Shown: in pieces, positions 12,298 through 25,115 of the stretch
Numbering within the stretch: position 1 is the stretch's first letter
Layout of the letters: the number at the start of each line of letters is the position of its first letter
Origin: Druceiella hillmani
Taxonomy: Eukaryota; Arthropoda; Insecta; Lepidoptera; Hepialidae
NCBI GenBank assembly: GCA_039881145.1
Contig: JAYKKI010000155.1
Location: 472,001-536,000 of the forward strand
Reading direction: 5' to 3'
Length of the DNA: 64,000 nucleotides
The notes under the pieces: generated by a model
What the model was told of the DNA's origin: nothing
What the model saw: the letters and a program-made list of their open reading frames with translations, nothing else
Database searches by the model: none
Position numbers and translations under genes: made by a program

Positions 12298-15013
12298 AAA
12301 AAAGATATCTTAGATGATACCCATCTTCTAAGATACCTTTCCTACATTTTTGCTATGAAAATGATGACCACAAATTACGCGAGTTATGATCGTATATAAA
12401 AATATATTTCTAGCGTATGAAATAAAAGACGAATTTTAAAAACGGTTAATTTATTCGCTCGTGGAGCTTTAACGGTAAGTGGTCTAGAATTTAAATAAAA
12501 TTAAAAAAGAAATAGTAATGCGGACAGGATATATGAATTGTTTTACACGAAAGCTATGTAATTATGTGAGATAAAGTGGCACAGTCAATTACGCAAATGT
12601 GAGAATAAAGAAAAAAAGTGTATGTCTTCGTAAATACATTTGTTTATTGACAGAAGTTTGCATAGAAGGTTGCGTGTGAAGTCTAAAAACCTTATAAGCC
12701 TGTACGATTTTAGCTTATTCTTAACTAATGCTAAATTCTTTGACTATTTTTCCAAAGTAATCTTATAGTTTTCTGTAAACTTTTTAATAAATTTTTGAAT
12801 CTGATACAGGGCATTTTTCCACACGGTCTGGTGTAAGTGCATAAGCCATCGGCGTACTAGATAAACAACATCCAACACGTAGTATTTGCATGGTAAGATA
12901 TACAATCCGTAAACATTGAATGGAAACTATAGTAGACCTGCCTCCAAATATGGAAAAGTAAACTGCCGTTATGAAAACGAGGTAAAAGTTTAATATTTAA
13001 TTTCTTTCTTGTTTTCTTCTTTTTACATTTTTTTCTCTTCAACGAAAATATTGATATTTATAGATAGTGTTTAATTTTATTAATGACTAGCTGTACTCAC
13101 ACTTACATTCACCTGGACATTTAGAAAGTATTATTAAGTTAACCATAAGATTAATACACTTAATAATATTTATTATAGTAAATATAGATGCAAACTTTTT
13201 AAGTAAGTGGGCTTTGAATTGAAATGTAAAATCTTATTTTTCATTAATCTACTTAACGCAACGACTGCGATGAAATTAAAATGAATGTTACTTTAAGATA
13301 AAGCATATATCTCTCAAGAAAATATTCAAATTTAATCTGTAGTTTTTACATAATGTGAACAACACACAAACATACTAACAGACGAATACTTCAAAAAATA
13401 TCTCAATGCATTCTATCACCTATCCTTCAACACCCTACTATTTTTTTCTTTGAACTTTTTTTCACTGTATAGACACGCAAAGTTTACAGTTTTATTATAT
13501 GTATAGAAACATTTCATTCTATTTATCTGTACTTACATTTCATAACGTAGTTGCTGAATTCATTTATAGACCTTATACAAATACTTAAGAATAATGGTCG
13601 ATATTGGCATTGATGAGTTAATTCCTTCTATAATACATGCAGCAAAATAAATATTTATTACTTTCCACTATTATACTTCTTTTTATAGTATTAAAAATAT
13701 TTTATTGATATTACGATATTGCCCCACTAACTCCCTACCACTATATTAATGTGTCGGGGGTAGACTTTTATATTGAGCAGTAACCTTGAACCCACGCATG
13801 CTGGCCGTCGATATAAATTTACCATAACTTTTATAATCTACAAAATACATTCTTACAGAGGATAATATTTGCACAAACACATTTCACATAATACATAAAT
13901 GTCACGTCTTCATATAATGCATAAATGGGTATATTGTTATTTATTTTCTTCCGAGACAATAGTATTTCTGTCGAATTATTTACAAATATTAATATTAATT
14001 CATCATTTAAATATGTTGCCTGGTATCTCATCCACAGACTTAAATATATTGCGAACAAATAAAAAACTCTGAAATTTTGCTATAGTTTTGTGGTCAACTC
14101 GCTATAGTTTTGCGATAAACGCTAGTTAAAATTCTAGTAACAATATTTATATATAATTATGGCTTTAGCAGTTTCAAAAAGTGAGATGGGGAGTAAACAT
14201 ATTTTTTGCGGACATTTTTAATATTAAATTTATAAATATCTTACACGAAGTACAGGAAAACAATAATTGAGTCTTGCTTATCTTGGATCGTCATAATTGA
14301 TTGTTTCAATGATATCTGTCAAAACACACGAAATTTTCTAAATAATAATTCTGGAATGTCAATTTAATGATATATACGCGGATGAATAAACTTCACCATC
14401 ACGTTTCTCTGACAATTAATATATAATTTTATGCTATTTGAAGTACGACCCTAAAAATATTGAGAATTATTATTATGGTCTAGACTATGTAAAATCGTTA
14501 AGGAGCCTTTACGGAAAGAGTTTTTAGTCCGTATTGAAACTACAAAGTCTCATTTCATCATGTCGGTCTGTTAGTTCATCATAGCCCTACAATCATTACA
14601 GTTTTAGAATTGAAATATTTGCAAATCGATGCTTCATATATGGATCTCAATTAATAAGCAGCAATACATGGAATAAAAGGTAATAAAAAATTAAGAAAAA
14701 AGGAAAAGGAGGTCCTTTACCTACAAGTTAATTAGGGCGACTTTTTGTTTACATTAACGAGCCGAATATTATTTGCTAAACCTTTTAAAACGTAAACCTT
14801 TTTAAACGTATAATCTCAATTATTATTTCATATTGCGTTTAATTGCAACTTTTGTTCGATATTATTCCCGACTCTTTATTTTAACACACTCTGCACCAAA
14901 AATGAAGCATTACTTTGTGTAAATATGCAGATATAAATTTTTTATCTTTATTGTGTCCAGACCTTCATTACACCATACAAGATAAATACGGTGGTACACC
15001 TTTACTCAAATAC
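12298..15013. other. AT-rich sequence, no supported gene
   Basis: A small 9-bp stem-loop at about 12305-12334 follows the tRNA-like relic. The frames at 12857-13042 and 13831-14058 show no domain. A weak GTCTGTTAG-containing stretch near 14570 might be a decayed interspersed repeat, but it is too short to call. Confidence 0.45.
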
Positions 15014-15015
15014 TA

Positions 15016-15083
<68 letters not shown>
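15014..15083. repeat. (TA)n microsatellite
   Basis: An almost pure TA tract of about 70 bases with one TATG interruption near its left end. Confidence 0.95.
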
Positions 15084-15087
<4 letters not shown>

Positions 15088-16297
15088 GCTTCGATTGTGA
15101 CTTGTGGTTTTGTCGTTGTTTTACTTATATACAAGTGTTTAGAATTTATTTACAGTTATGATTCAGCTTTAGTATCTTTAAATGCATAGATATGGAAGTG
15201 GTATAAATTTTTCAACTTATGATCAGAAATATTTTAACCTATTCAATACCAATATGACATGCTTGCCAAGTTCTTCATTGATAAATTATCCACGCTATTC
15301 CTATGTGTCAACTTCAAAAAAATTGTAAAATAATATTTTATTCACAGCGAATTCAATAATTTTATGTATTCGCGGAGAATGCACATTTTGGTAGTATTCA
15401 ACATATTCACAAAAAGAAGCAAATTAAAGCTTTAAATCTCATACTTTACGTGTTTTTTTTTGTTTAATTCATAATATGATAATTTACAAGTAAAAAAGTA
15501 AAGTAAGAAAACATGTTCGTTTTGTGGACTTTTTCTCGTGTCTCCTTTGCAATAGCATTAATAAAACTGAAGTTATTAACAACTAACATTTTGAAATATT
15601 GAGGAATGAAAATAAAAATAATTTAAATTAATAAATATATCTGTGTTGGTTTTCTTGAAAATACTAATAATAATAAGTTTTGTTTAGCTTATTTTATCAA
15701 GTATAACTCTGTCTGTGAGAAAGAAATGTTTTCTCACCAAATAGACCAACAAATTGGTGATTAGGGAAAGCTTTTGCCGAGATAGTGGCGATGGACGGGC
15801 TAAGAATAATAAAGACCAAACGTGTCCGTCATATCTTTAATATTAATATTATCTGACTTCCCATCAACTTGGAACTACGTCTAGAGAAATACGTAGATAC
15901 AAACGGTGAAGATAAGATCTTGGAAGCGTCTAGCCGAACGTTAGCATTATTGCTTTTATGAGTATCTTTAGTGTCCCTTATGGTCTCCAAACTATTTCGG
16001 ATTTCTGCACAAATTTCCTTTTGGTCGTTTGATAAGAACATATTTTATATACATCTCAGCATGCTCACCACGTACAGTAGCAAGATTAAACATTATCCCT
16101 TCATGTAAATTAAGATTTACTAACTAATCGTAAAGCTGACGTAACTAGAGAAATTATGACAGTGGCAATAGGTAATTTTTTAATTTGTTTTAAATATATA
16201 AACAAACTATTTAATTTAGATCGTATTTATAAAAAAATAATGTATTGGTTAATAGGTTTCACTGCGATTATTAAAATAAATATTTCTATTTTTTTTG
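15084..16297. other. AT-rich sequence with one unrecognised 70-codon frame
   Basis: On the minus strand, 16041-15829 is an ATG-started frame of 70 codons (MFLSNDQKEICAEIRNSLET at its start). It is hydrophilic and lysine/serine-rich, with more balanced codons than the neighbouring frames. I see no domain, no splice donor directly after the readable part, and no paralogue in the window. It may be chance or a small decayed exon. The rest of the interval shows nothing. Confidence 0.35.
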
Positions 16298-16360
16298 TTT
16301 TCACTATATGATTTTCACAATGGTATATCCGATACCGTTGTGAAAATCAGATAGTGAAAA
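16298..16360. repeat. Long stem-loop (29-bp stem)
   Basis: The left arm 16298-16326 and right arm 16332-16360 are reverse complements with two mismatches across 29 positions. The loop has 5 bases (atccg). The arms begin and end with TTTTCACTAT and ATAGTGAAAA. No coding content. It is most likely a small MITE or foldback element; a hairpin RNA precursor is the alternative. Confidence 0.85.
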
Positions 16361-16453
16361 CTAGTCTATTTTGAGAAATACTTTTAAAATATTTCACATA
16401 CAAAACGGCACAACAACGAACATTGAAAAGTATGCATTAATGTGACATCGTGA

Positions 16454-16479
16454 ATCGACATAATATTTATTATGTCGAT
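16454..16479. repeat. 26-bp perfect palindrome
   Basis: Two 12-base arms (ATCGACATAATA and its reverse complement) are separated by TT. The palindrome lies about 95 bases right of the larger stem-loop. Confidence 0.85.
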
Positions 16480-17446
16480 GAGTGTATTTTGTGGCATGCA
16501 CGAAAAAGAATTAAGTATTCCTTATTAGTTATCATTATGGTTATCATAAATAAATTTATAGGTTAAATTAAATAAAACTTCTTTACAAATAAAACAAAAA
16601 AATCTAACGGCATGAATCCAGCAATATCGCAAGAAATGATGGTTATGCAAGAAATGATTTTGTTTTCTTATCGAAACCGTTTTATAGAAATCATCTTCCT
16701 GCTCTATAGTATACTCTGTGAGAAGACCTTAAGAGAGAATCAACCGGACTTTAATTAATATATGCTAGACATTAAAATCTTTCATGGTTATGTTATCAAT
16801 AGACAGGTCTTGAAAATTCCTGTTTACTGAAACGATCCTGCTGCACTTTCATTGTGAAACATCAAAAAGTTTTAACATCATCTCCATAACATACATTAAT
16901 CACGAGACTGCCCGATATGCATATTATGCTAAATAGTAACATAATATGAGAGATTTTTTCGAACTAATTAACATATTTATAATTGCTACAAATTTATCAT
17001 ATATTTCTCAACAGAGATCCACTCTTTATTAAAACTATCTATTAGTTTACATATTGATGCCTACTTACCTATTTCTTGTCAATATTTTTTGTGTGTTTAC
17101 ACAAATACAACACATAATTATAATTATCATATTGGAGAATAATCGTGCCCTATTTCCCTTTGGAAACTTAGTTTATACAAAATTTGTTGGTAAATTTTCA
17201 AATAAAAAAAAACATAAGGTTTCGTCAGAGATGCTTTTTCCTTTTCAAGGGAAATAGTAGAAAACGACGACAAATGGCCTGCAGTGTTGCCTAACGTATT
17301 TAAATTGTTAAATCTAATAGTTTTATGATTAGATACACTTTTGTGTTACAAAAATTACGATATTATGTTCACCAACATTTAATTTAAAGTCTCTCCTCTT
17401 ACAAATTTAGCAATTTTAGAAACGTACTGCAAAAATTTTCTGTGTA

Positions 17447-17449
<3 letters not shown>
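16480..17449. other. AT-rich sequence, no supported gene
   Basis: A 67-codon frame at 17054-17257 shows no recognisable motif. Nothing else is supported. Confidence 0.5.

Positions 17450-17522
<73 letters not shown>
17450..17522. repeat. (TA)n microsatellite
   Basis: A TA tract of about 73 bases with one TATG interruption. Confidence 0.95.
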
Positions 17523-18690
17523 ATCTGTATATTTTATATTTTATTAACCTATTCAGATATATGAAAGCCATCAATAATTAGATCGTTATTAATAGTTTGG
17601 TACTTCGTAACAAATTTTAGTTTTTCAAATATTGTACAAATTTATTATTATGGAGATTAGTTTATTTGAAATGTATTAATTTAAGACATTTATTTGGTTC
17701 ACGAATATTGTAGTTCGTTAAAAGTTACTGGACAAAATTGAAAGTTTTTGGAATAGAGCAACATTTGGAATATTAAGGATGATTCAGCATTTACGCAAAT
17801 TAGTCTGGACTTAAAGTTAAGTTAGTTTATAGAAACTTTGAAATAGTATTATTGCTCATTTTTAAAATAATTATAGAATTATATTTTTTTTATTACTAAT
17901 ATAATTATTGACCTCGTCACTCATATTATATTATCATAAAGGATTCTTAAAAAACTTTTCTGTTAAAACTATGAATCGTTTCATTCGTTTATTTTCATAA
18001 TATCGTTACAATATCAAAGTTTTAATGAATTGCTAGTAAAATGTAAAACGTAATGACTTTCTTGAAGATAGAATTTTAAAATGAGTGTGAAAAACAAGTC
18101 AAAATATTTCACCCTTTACTTTTACTTTTTACTATTCTTGCCTTTTATCTCTGTCAGCCATAAACGCGGAATTTAAAAATATATAATGAAATATACATCA
18201 AGATAAACTTTAAAGTAGGTAATTTTTTTTTAGATATAAACATATCCATATTAGTTTGCCTGAAATTATGTCTAATAAACGTATTAAAATTATAATCATG
18301 AACATCAGATTTTCTTAATTATTACAGGAAGACAAACGATGTCACATACGAACATGCTTACTAAATTTCTTACATAAATATCGCTTCTATAATTTATGTT
18401 CTAAAAAAGAAAATTATTAATGTATTTTCCCACTTTCAACTCTAAAGAGGCTTCAATTTCCTTTTATGTAAAAGTGAAATACTTTCAAGCAGTATTTTTG
18501 TCCAAATGATTTTCTCTTTCTTTCATCTAATTTTACATTATATCTTCCAACTATGAAACCCACTTTTTGGTTTGTTTTCATCTGACGTTTCTCTACATAG
18601 ATCATCAAAGATCATTAAAGGATGTACTATGGCAAATTGTATCTATGGCAAATTCAAACGTCTATACTGTAATTGAATAAATAAAGGATA
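17523..18690. other. AT-rich sequence, nothing recognised
   Basis: No frame, repeat or RNA signal that I can support. Confidence 0.5.
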
Positions 18691-18856
18691 TTGAATATAT
18701 TTGGCGTTAATTTTGTAGAAATTCATTATTAACAATTAAATAAAACTACGTGATGTAGTATTATTTCTACTTTCTTTAATTTCTTTACCACGACCTAGGT
18801 TTCATTGTATTACAACATCTTCAGGTGGGATATTAGCAGATAGCTAATATCCCACC
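18691..18856. repeat. Half-copy of foldback element (partner 21624-21872)
   Basis: This corresponds to the reverse complement of the right arm plus right flank of the foldback element at 21624-21872. It shares the landmarks 'tatttggcgttaattttg', 'gtagtattatttctacttt', 'accacgacctaggtttc' and 'tacaacatcttca'. It ends in its own 14-bp perfect hairpin (18824-18837 with 18843-18856, loop agata). The copy therefore has one long arm and a short return arm, as if most of one arm had been lost. Confidence 0.8.
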
Positions 18857-19670
18857 AATCTTCAAATAAAGGATATAATATCAACATGTAATGTTTTATC
18901 TATCGGTAACAATGAATATCATGAACTTCTAAACGAACATTAATTTCATTTTACTGTTTTTATATGAGCTTTAAATGTTAAAGCTTACATAGCTGCATTG
19001 TTTAGTTTTCACAAAGTGCTATATGTTTTTTTCTTATTCTTTTTATTCACACAGTAATTAACATATATATTTTAAAGGAAATAATAATTCTGTGATAATT
19101 TTCCTGAGACACGACTATTCACAATTACGGTTTTTGTGATATCCGTGACAAAATTTATATATTGAACTGGAAAATCTATAAATCACACTAATCCACACTT
19201 TATGTTATCCTCATATATATATATATAGTTATATATTTCTATAAGTTTTTTTAAATTTAGAATTACTAATTTCCATTACTCTTGATTCGATTTCTGCATA
19301 TCGCATTGGACAAGTAAGATATTTTATATCCATTTAGCGACATACACATTGAAATAACAAGCTTTTAGGCATTTTCAAAAGTATTAGTAAGCCTCATACA
19401 AAGTCGTTGTCGGTGGTAAATTTCAATTCTAATTTTGCAGAGATTTTTTGGAATTCTTATCGTTATGTAAATAATATGGTATAATATAAATTAGTAATTG
19501 TGCTTACTTGTATTAACTTTAGTATCGTGCGTAATTTTTACTTAGCGCGGAGTATTTTAATTCAACCTTTGTTGTTTCGACACAATTTTATTCGTATTTT
19601 TAAATACGGACATTGACTATAGGGAATACATCGGATTTTAAAACAGCTAAAACCGCAGACATATTAAGCA
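18857..19670. other. AT-rich sequence with a minor TA tract
   Basis: A short (TA)n of about 25 bases lies at 19212-19236. No gene is supported. Confidence 0.5.
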
Positions 19671-19721
19671 ATATATTTATATATATATACATATATATAT
19701 ATACATATATTTTTTTTTTTT
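19671..19721. repeat. Short (TA)n followed by poly(T)
   Basis: About 40 bases of interrupted TA run into roughly 11 T residues. Confidence 0.85.
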
Positions 19722-20424
19722 AAAAATTGTTGTAGTCGAGAATTTATTCTAAACATTATAAAATAATTTTTGCCTTTTTTTATACGCGCCGTCCGCTCTT
19801 TTAACACAATTCATACATGCAGGTATTTCTAATTCAGAAGGCTATTGCAATTTTAAAATGTGCACGATTCGATATATGTAGCGAAATTATTAAAAGAATG
19901 ACGGAACATAAAATGGTCGCCAAACGGTATGAAAACACATATAGCAAATTTAAAAGGAATGAATTTTAAACAAGCCAATTACATTGCGGAGACGCCACCA
20001 TCTCTCCTTAAAATTATGATGGAGGTATTTGGTGCACTCTCCTTCCCACACGCTTGAGTCACACGTGTTTTGTTTGCAACAAATATTTTAAAATTTTAGT
20101 GTTGTTCATACAATTTTTAACCGATAATCTTGATATCGAACTAAACAGCGGTCTTATTCACAGAAACTCCGCATAAGTGACTTAAATTAACTGTAAGGTG
20201 ACTTTTAATTTTAAGACGTACATTTATAAGTCTGTGAAAAATTTAAAAATTTGCTAAGAGTTATGCTATACATGGTAAGAAATAATACTCTTTAAATATA
20301 CATTATATTTTATGCCTGTGAAAGAAACAGTAAGCAATCTATTTACGTTGTAAAAATGAATATTAGCAATTAATTTAAAAGAAATACCAGGTACCCTTAA
20401 ATGTTTATAAATATCTAAATACTT
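19722..20424. other. Unassigned, slightly less AT-rich sequence
   Basis: The part 19780-20080 contains more GC than its surroundings (for example 'acgcgccgtccgctc' and 'gcggagacgccaccatc'). I found no reading frame longer than about 25 codons in it and no terminal repeats. Confidence 0.4.
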
Positions 20425-20464
20425 ACGGAATCCCCATACTGTGAGATTCATTCGTACTTGATCA
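20425..20464 (+). repeat. Tail fragment of lepidopteran-type interspersed repeat
   Basis: About 40 bases ('acggaatccccatactgtga' and onward to 'attcgtacttgatcag') match the terminal part of the repeat at 27418-27922. The family signature is acggaaccctc, then gtgagtt, then actcg.acttg. Only the tail is recognisable here. Confidence 0.55.
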
Positions 20465-21623
20465 GTCATCATACTATGAGTCTTGTTCGTACTGTTTATG
20501 CCGTGGCAAACTTTTCTCATTTAGGTATATTTTTCTGATCTCAAAAAGAATGAGGCCTTTACTTAATTGTATGCAATCACTTCAGACATTTTCATAGGTA
20601 TAAAAACTTCAAATTGTAAAACAGTATTAAAAGTTACCGATATGTTGGTAACTTTTTCATTAAATACAGCAGTCTTACTTATATCTAATGTAAGAAAAAT
20701 TAACGAAAGAGAAAATTTGTTGACAATATGCCAGTAAAAATTATTAGTTTTAACAAGACGAAGAACCAAAACCCGAATACGGAAAAAATAACTGAAATGC
20801 ACGAAATACATACATGCATAACCTGTGAAATTAATAAAGATATGCCCTAGGATATTGTCTAGATTACAACGATTCTAAGGACACCTCATTTGTTGAAAGC
20901 TTTCTAGTAGTTTAATCTATATAAGTGAACAAACTTATTCATACAATTACATACTTAGATACATAGCATGTGAAATTTATAACATTATATATTCTAGGAT
21001 ACTTTATGGATCAAGAAATATCTAAGGACCCCCCAATTTTTTAAAATCACTTTAGTAGTTTAATTTGGTCTAGGGGACAAACTAATTTACTCCATATATA
21101 CATACTTAGCCTGTGAAACTCCTAACTCTTCCTCTGTCGTAGCCGGGTAAGAACAGGATACGTTGTCAATATCAAGTATCCTCTTTTCAAACTGTTACTT
21201 TCACGTAACGAAACATTAGAATTAAAGATAAGATATATCTATATGGCAAATTCACCCTATCCTCTTTTTTTTCTTCTGCACAAATATATTTAAAGTTCTT
21301 CATTCTATTTCCTTCCAAACCAATATGGTCAATAAATCTCCCCATATAGTGAGAAAAATATGCGTTTACATACATATAGTATTATAGTTTAAAATTATAT
21401 TTTCCCGTTTCTATTGTTTACATGGAAAATTACCTCATGCAACATCCAAGAGACTGAAAGAAATTCTCTTTCAAATTTCCTTTATTAAAGGTAAATGCGT
21501 TTACATGCATCACAAATCGTTTATAATTTCCGCAGGGCACTCATTATCTGCAATAACGCTCAAAGAAAACGTCAATATGTGTTACTGGAATATTAATACA
21601 TTTTATTTATCAATAAAATAATC
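20465..21623. other. AT-rich sequence, no supported gene
   Basis: Minus-strand frames of 82 codons (20563-20811) and 62 codons (21187-21375) have no recognisable motif. Confidence 0.45.
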
Positions 21624-21826
21624 CACAATTAAATGAAACTACGTGATGTAGTATTATTTCTACTTTCTTTAAGTTCCTTACCACGACCTAGGTTTCGTTC
21701 TATTACAACATCTTCATCTTTGCTAATAGCCCACCTGAAGATGTTGTAATACAACGAAACCTAGGTCGTGGTAAAGAACTTAAAGAAAGTAAATAATACT
21801 ACATCAGGTAGTTTCATTTAATTGTG
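21624..21826. repeat. Foldback element with ~92-bp arms
   Basis: The left arm 21624-21716 and right arm 21736-21826 are near-perfect reverse complements with a few mismatches or single-base indels. They enclose a loop of about 19 bases. Internal landmarks are 'cacaattaaatgaaactac', 'accacgacctaggtttcg' and 'attacaacatcttca'. The homology to 18691-18856 extends into the right flank to about 21872. No coding content. It is a non-autonomous foldback or MITE-like element whose parent is unknown. Confidence 0.9.
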
Positions 21827-21872
21827 AATAATGAATTTCTACAAAATTAACGCCAAATATATTTAATAAAAT

Positions 21873-24857
21873 AATCTTTAAATTAAGTTATGCTTTTATC
21901 TATTTTTTAATCTTTTAATTAAGTTATGCCTTTATATATTTTTTATGTAATATTATAACTAATGTATTAGTAAACAGAATTTATGTTAGCTTTCCCTGAA
22001 TATTTGTACACGAAATAATATCTGTCAAGTAATATGGTATAGTGATTTAAGTTTAAGTATATACTGTATGCAGATATCGCAAATATAATTTAATTTTTAC
22101 TTTATGTTACTCTGGCATCGCATATCAATTTCTATATAATATTAATTTCGCTTTCAGATGTCATATTTTATAAGGTAAAACAACTTCTTGAGTTCACATA
22201 CATGTAATTTCTTAAAAGTATTTTCAACCACCGAAACTGGCACAGATTTTTTTAAATTATTACAGCTGGAAAAACTAACCCACTCTCTTTAATTTAAAAC
22301 CTAAAAACACAAAAAAATTGTTATATCTCTGGATGAAATATTCAAAAACATCCAAAATAATTTCTGTATGTAGGAACAAAACACTATCCAAGTGTAAAAT
22401 ACAAAGGAGTATTTCCTACGTGTCTATATATTTTGAAATTGTTAACAAAAATTTATCGGATTAATTTTATTTGAATGTTTCAAATCCATATTTGAACAAG
22501 TAGAGCAAGGAGGCATACACTGTACGGTACGACTTTTTTATATTATGCTATTATTACTTAAGATTTCTTGATATAAAATGTTTGAAAAATTTCATTTATA
22601 TAGGTCTAAACTTATAAAAACTATGAGGGTTTGAGAGACGGATGAATGGACATTACGAAATTATGAGAGTTTCTTCGTTTCACCACCTAACTTCTAAAAA
22701 AAAATATTCTGGCTTTGATGTCTACTCTAGTAATTTCCACGTATAGCGATCTACTAGCAGGAATTTTGGAAACAGCAATAAAATATACCCATTTGATATA
22801 AATTTACTAAGTTTTGAGTAACACAAATATTTTCCTATATTGCACAATGTATTATAATTTGGGTGATAAAACTTACGTACTTCTATTGAAATTTTACTAC
22901 CGTACTGGTTTGACGGTTTGATATAAGTTTTTCTTTAATTCATGTTTAATGAAAGACCATAGTGTTACAAACAGATCGTTGTAACCAAATTTCCGTTAAA
23001 TCCATACACCTGTAGATAGGAAAAAGAGGCTAGCTTTTATGTATATCTTTTCTGAAATAAAAAATTACTCATAAATAAAAAAATATTTGATAAAGTCTGG
23101 TCATAATTTGTTTCATAAAATAAAACATACATTTACTAATGATAAACTGCTGTCCAATTTCATAAATTTTCAAGCAATATTTTGACATTTTTTTTAGTAT
23201 TTTTTATGTCCAATATTTGATAATTTAAGTAACTATTTATTTATGGAATGTTTATTAACAAAAAATGCAATCGAAATCGAAATACTTATAATACTCAATC
23301 AATGCAGGAAGCAATTTTTTCTATAATTTATTTTTAAACGATGTATCAAAAAAAACGGAAATAGTATCTAAAACAATATATAGAATAATTTTTCTTTCAG
23401 TTAATTGGATATAAGGGCAATTCACCAAAAAAATTCTTTTGTTACAACTTGGACATTACACTATTATTTTTAAAACTGCTATGTCATATAACTCGCTTCT
23501 CATAAGTTATTTCGTAACAAATGATTTGACTCCAGTTTTATTTAACCAGATATGTATATTGGGCTCCATATGGATTTCTATTAAAATTGTATTTATAACT
23601 TCTTTAGTATGTTTTATTTGCATCGCTTGATTTCATTATATTTTTTCAAGCTACCCCTAATGGCACAAACCCAAAGCGCGATACAAGAGAAACTTTTGCT
23701 TTGTATTGGAATTCAAAGTTTAATGATTGGAGTAATTTCTTGGGGCCTACATTTTCAACTTGAAACCAACATATCATCAAACCTCACGATTTAGGTGTGC
23801 CGTATCACTGCAGCATCAGACTGAGGGGTAGGTTGGAATTCGGAGTTTAATTATAAATCTCCCGTCTGAAACTCATAATAGTAATTTAAAATGAAGGTCC
23901 TTGAATGAAAATAATAATTTAAAACCAGTGTATAATAATGTATCAGGCTTTATGCAGCACCATAATTTAAAGACCAAATATTGAAATTATTCTTAAAATT
24001 TATCATCAAGAAGAAAATTTTAAACAGATGTGCGAAATGTGATCCTAAATAAACCATTGGAAATAAAATATAAGGACACTTGATATTCCTCTTAATTATC
24101 AAAAGTGCTTTCGAGAACAGTTTCTGCTAAATATTTTTTGGAATCGTATTTTCCCTTTATTCACAATTTTCATCCATTGTTTTTTGAAACAGATTATTAT
24201 TTACTTTGACTTATGATAATAACCCAAAAATGTTTATATCTTTATCTTTTTAAAATTAACGTAATTTTTTTTGTTTAACATAATTGTGTTATTTTACGTT
24301 TCCCATAATTAGACATTAATATAAAGTAGTCATTCAATTTTAAAATTAATCGTCTTACGATTTTCGCAAAATTGTAAATAGGCACGAACATATACCTAAG
24401 TACTACGAAGGCCTTTCGGAGATCATTGGAAATTGTTATTATAGGCTTTTCTAGTAACATTAAAGGCGAGATACCGACCGCAATTGGGATCGCTATGCAC
24501 TGAATACAACAGATTATTTCTTTTGTGCTCTTTGTCATGTTTTCTCGTGAAGGTGTAAAAACCGCTTAAGTCGGAGTCGGATACCTATCCAAAGGGTATT
24601 TAGGTATTCGTATTTAAGGTATTAACTCCATATTTCCATCCCTTATTTCTATGGTTAATTTACTTTTTGTTTTTTTTTATCTACCACATCTTGAAGCGAA
24701 TTCAAAATAGAAGAGCCGGCAATTATCCAAAATTCCGGTTTTATTTTTATACTAAACGAATCTTTCCGAACTTTTAATTTTTTGTAATAGTTATTATCTA
24801 GAAGATATGTATAATTAACTAGCAAATAAAATATAAGCACGATAGGTGTGTCATATA
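21873..24857. other. AT-rich sequence, no supported gene
   Basis: A minus-strand frame of 87 codons at 24275-24538 has a hydrophobic first third but no family motif. Other frames (23439-23630, 23609-23794, 24655-24840) look like chance. No repeats were recognised. Confidence 0.45.
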
Positions 24858-25115
24858 ATTATAGTGGCACTGGATCATGAGTGGATCACGAGGGAATTTT
24901 TTAAATTAGTTGTCATTATTTGTGTTATTATTAGCTAGTGTAATATATTAGTTATTACGGTAATGCAAATTTCTCTATTGTAGCACTCTGTAAACATAAA
25001 TTACGAAAATATGAAGAAATAAATATTCAATTTAAATTCAGTCGGAAGCGAAAAATTGTTTTGAAAGTTTGTATCGGACTTCATCCGCATTGCTAGACTT
25101 CACATAAACAAAGTA
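24858..25115 (+). repeat. Diverged duplicated segment, pair 2 copy 2
   Basis: This is the partner of 6700-6950 in the same orientation. It shares 'gcactggatcat', 'taatgcaaatt', a TAG in place of the CAG acceptor-like site, and an AATAAA at the aligned position (25018-25023). The two copies lie 18 kb apart and have diverged considerably. Confidence 0.55.

Noticed and set aside
24275..24538. 87-codon frame with hydrophobic start, considered as a chemoreceptor exon
   Set aside because: No chemoreceptor signature, no paralogue in the window and no clear splice sites.
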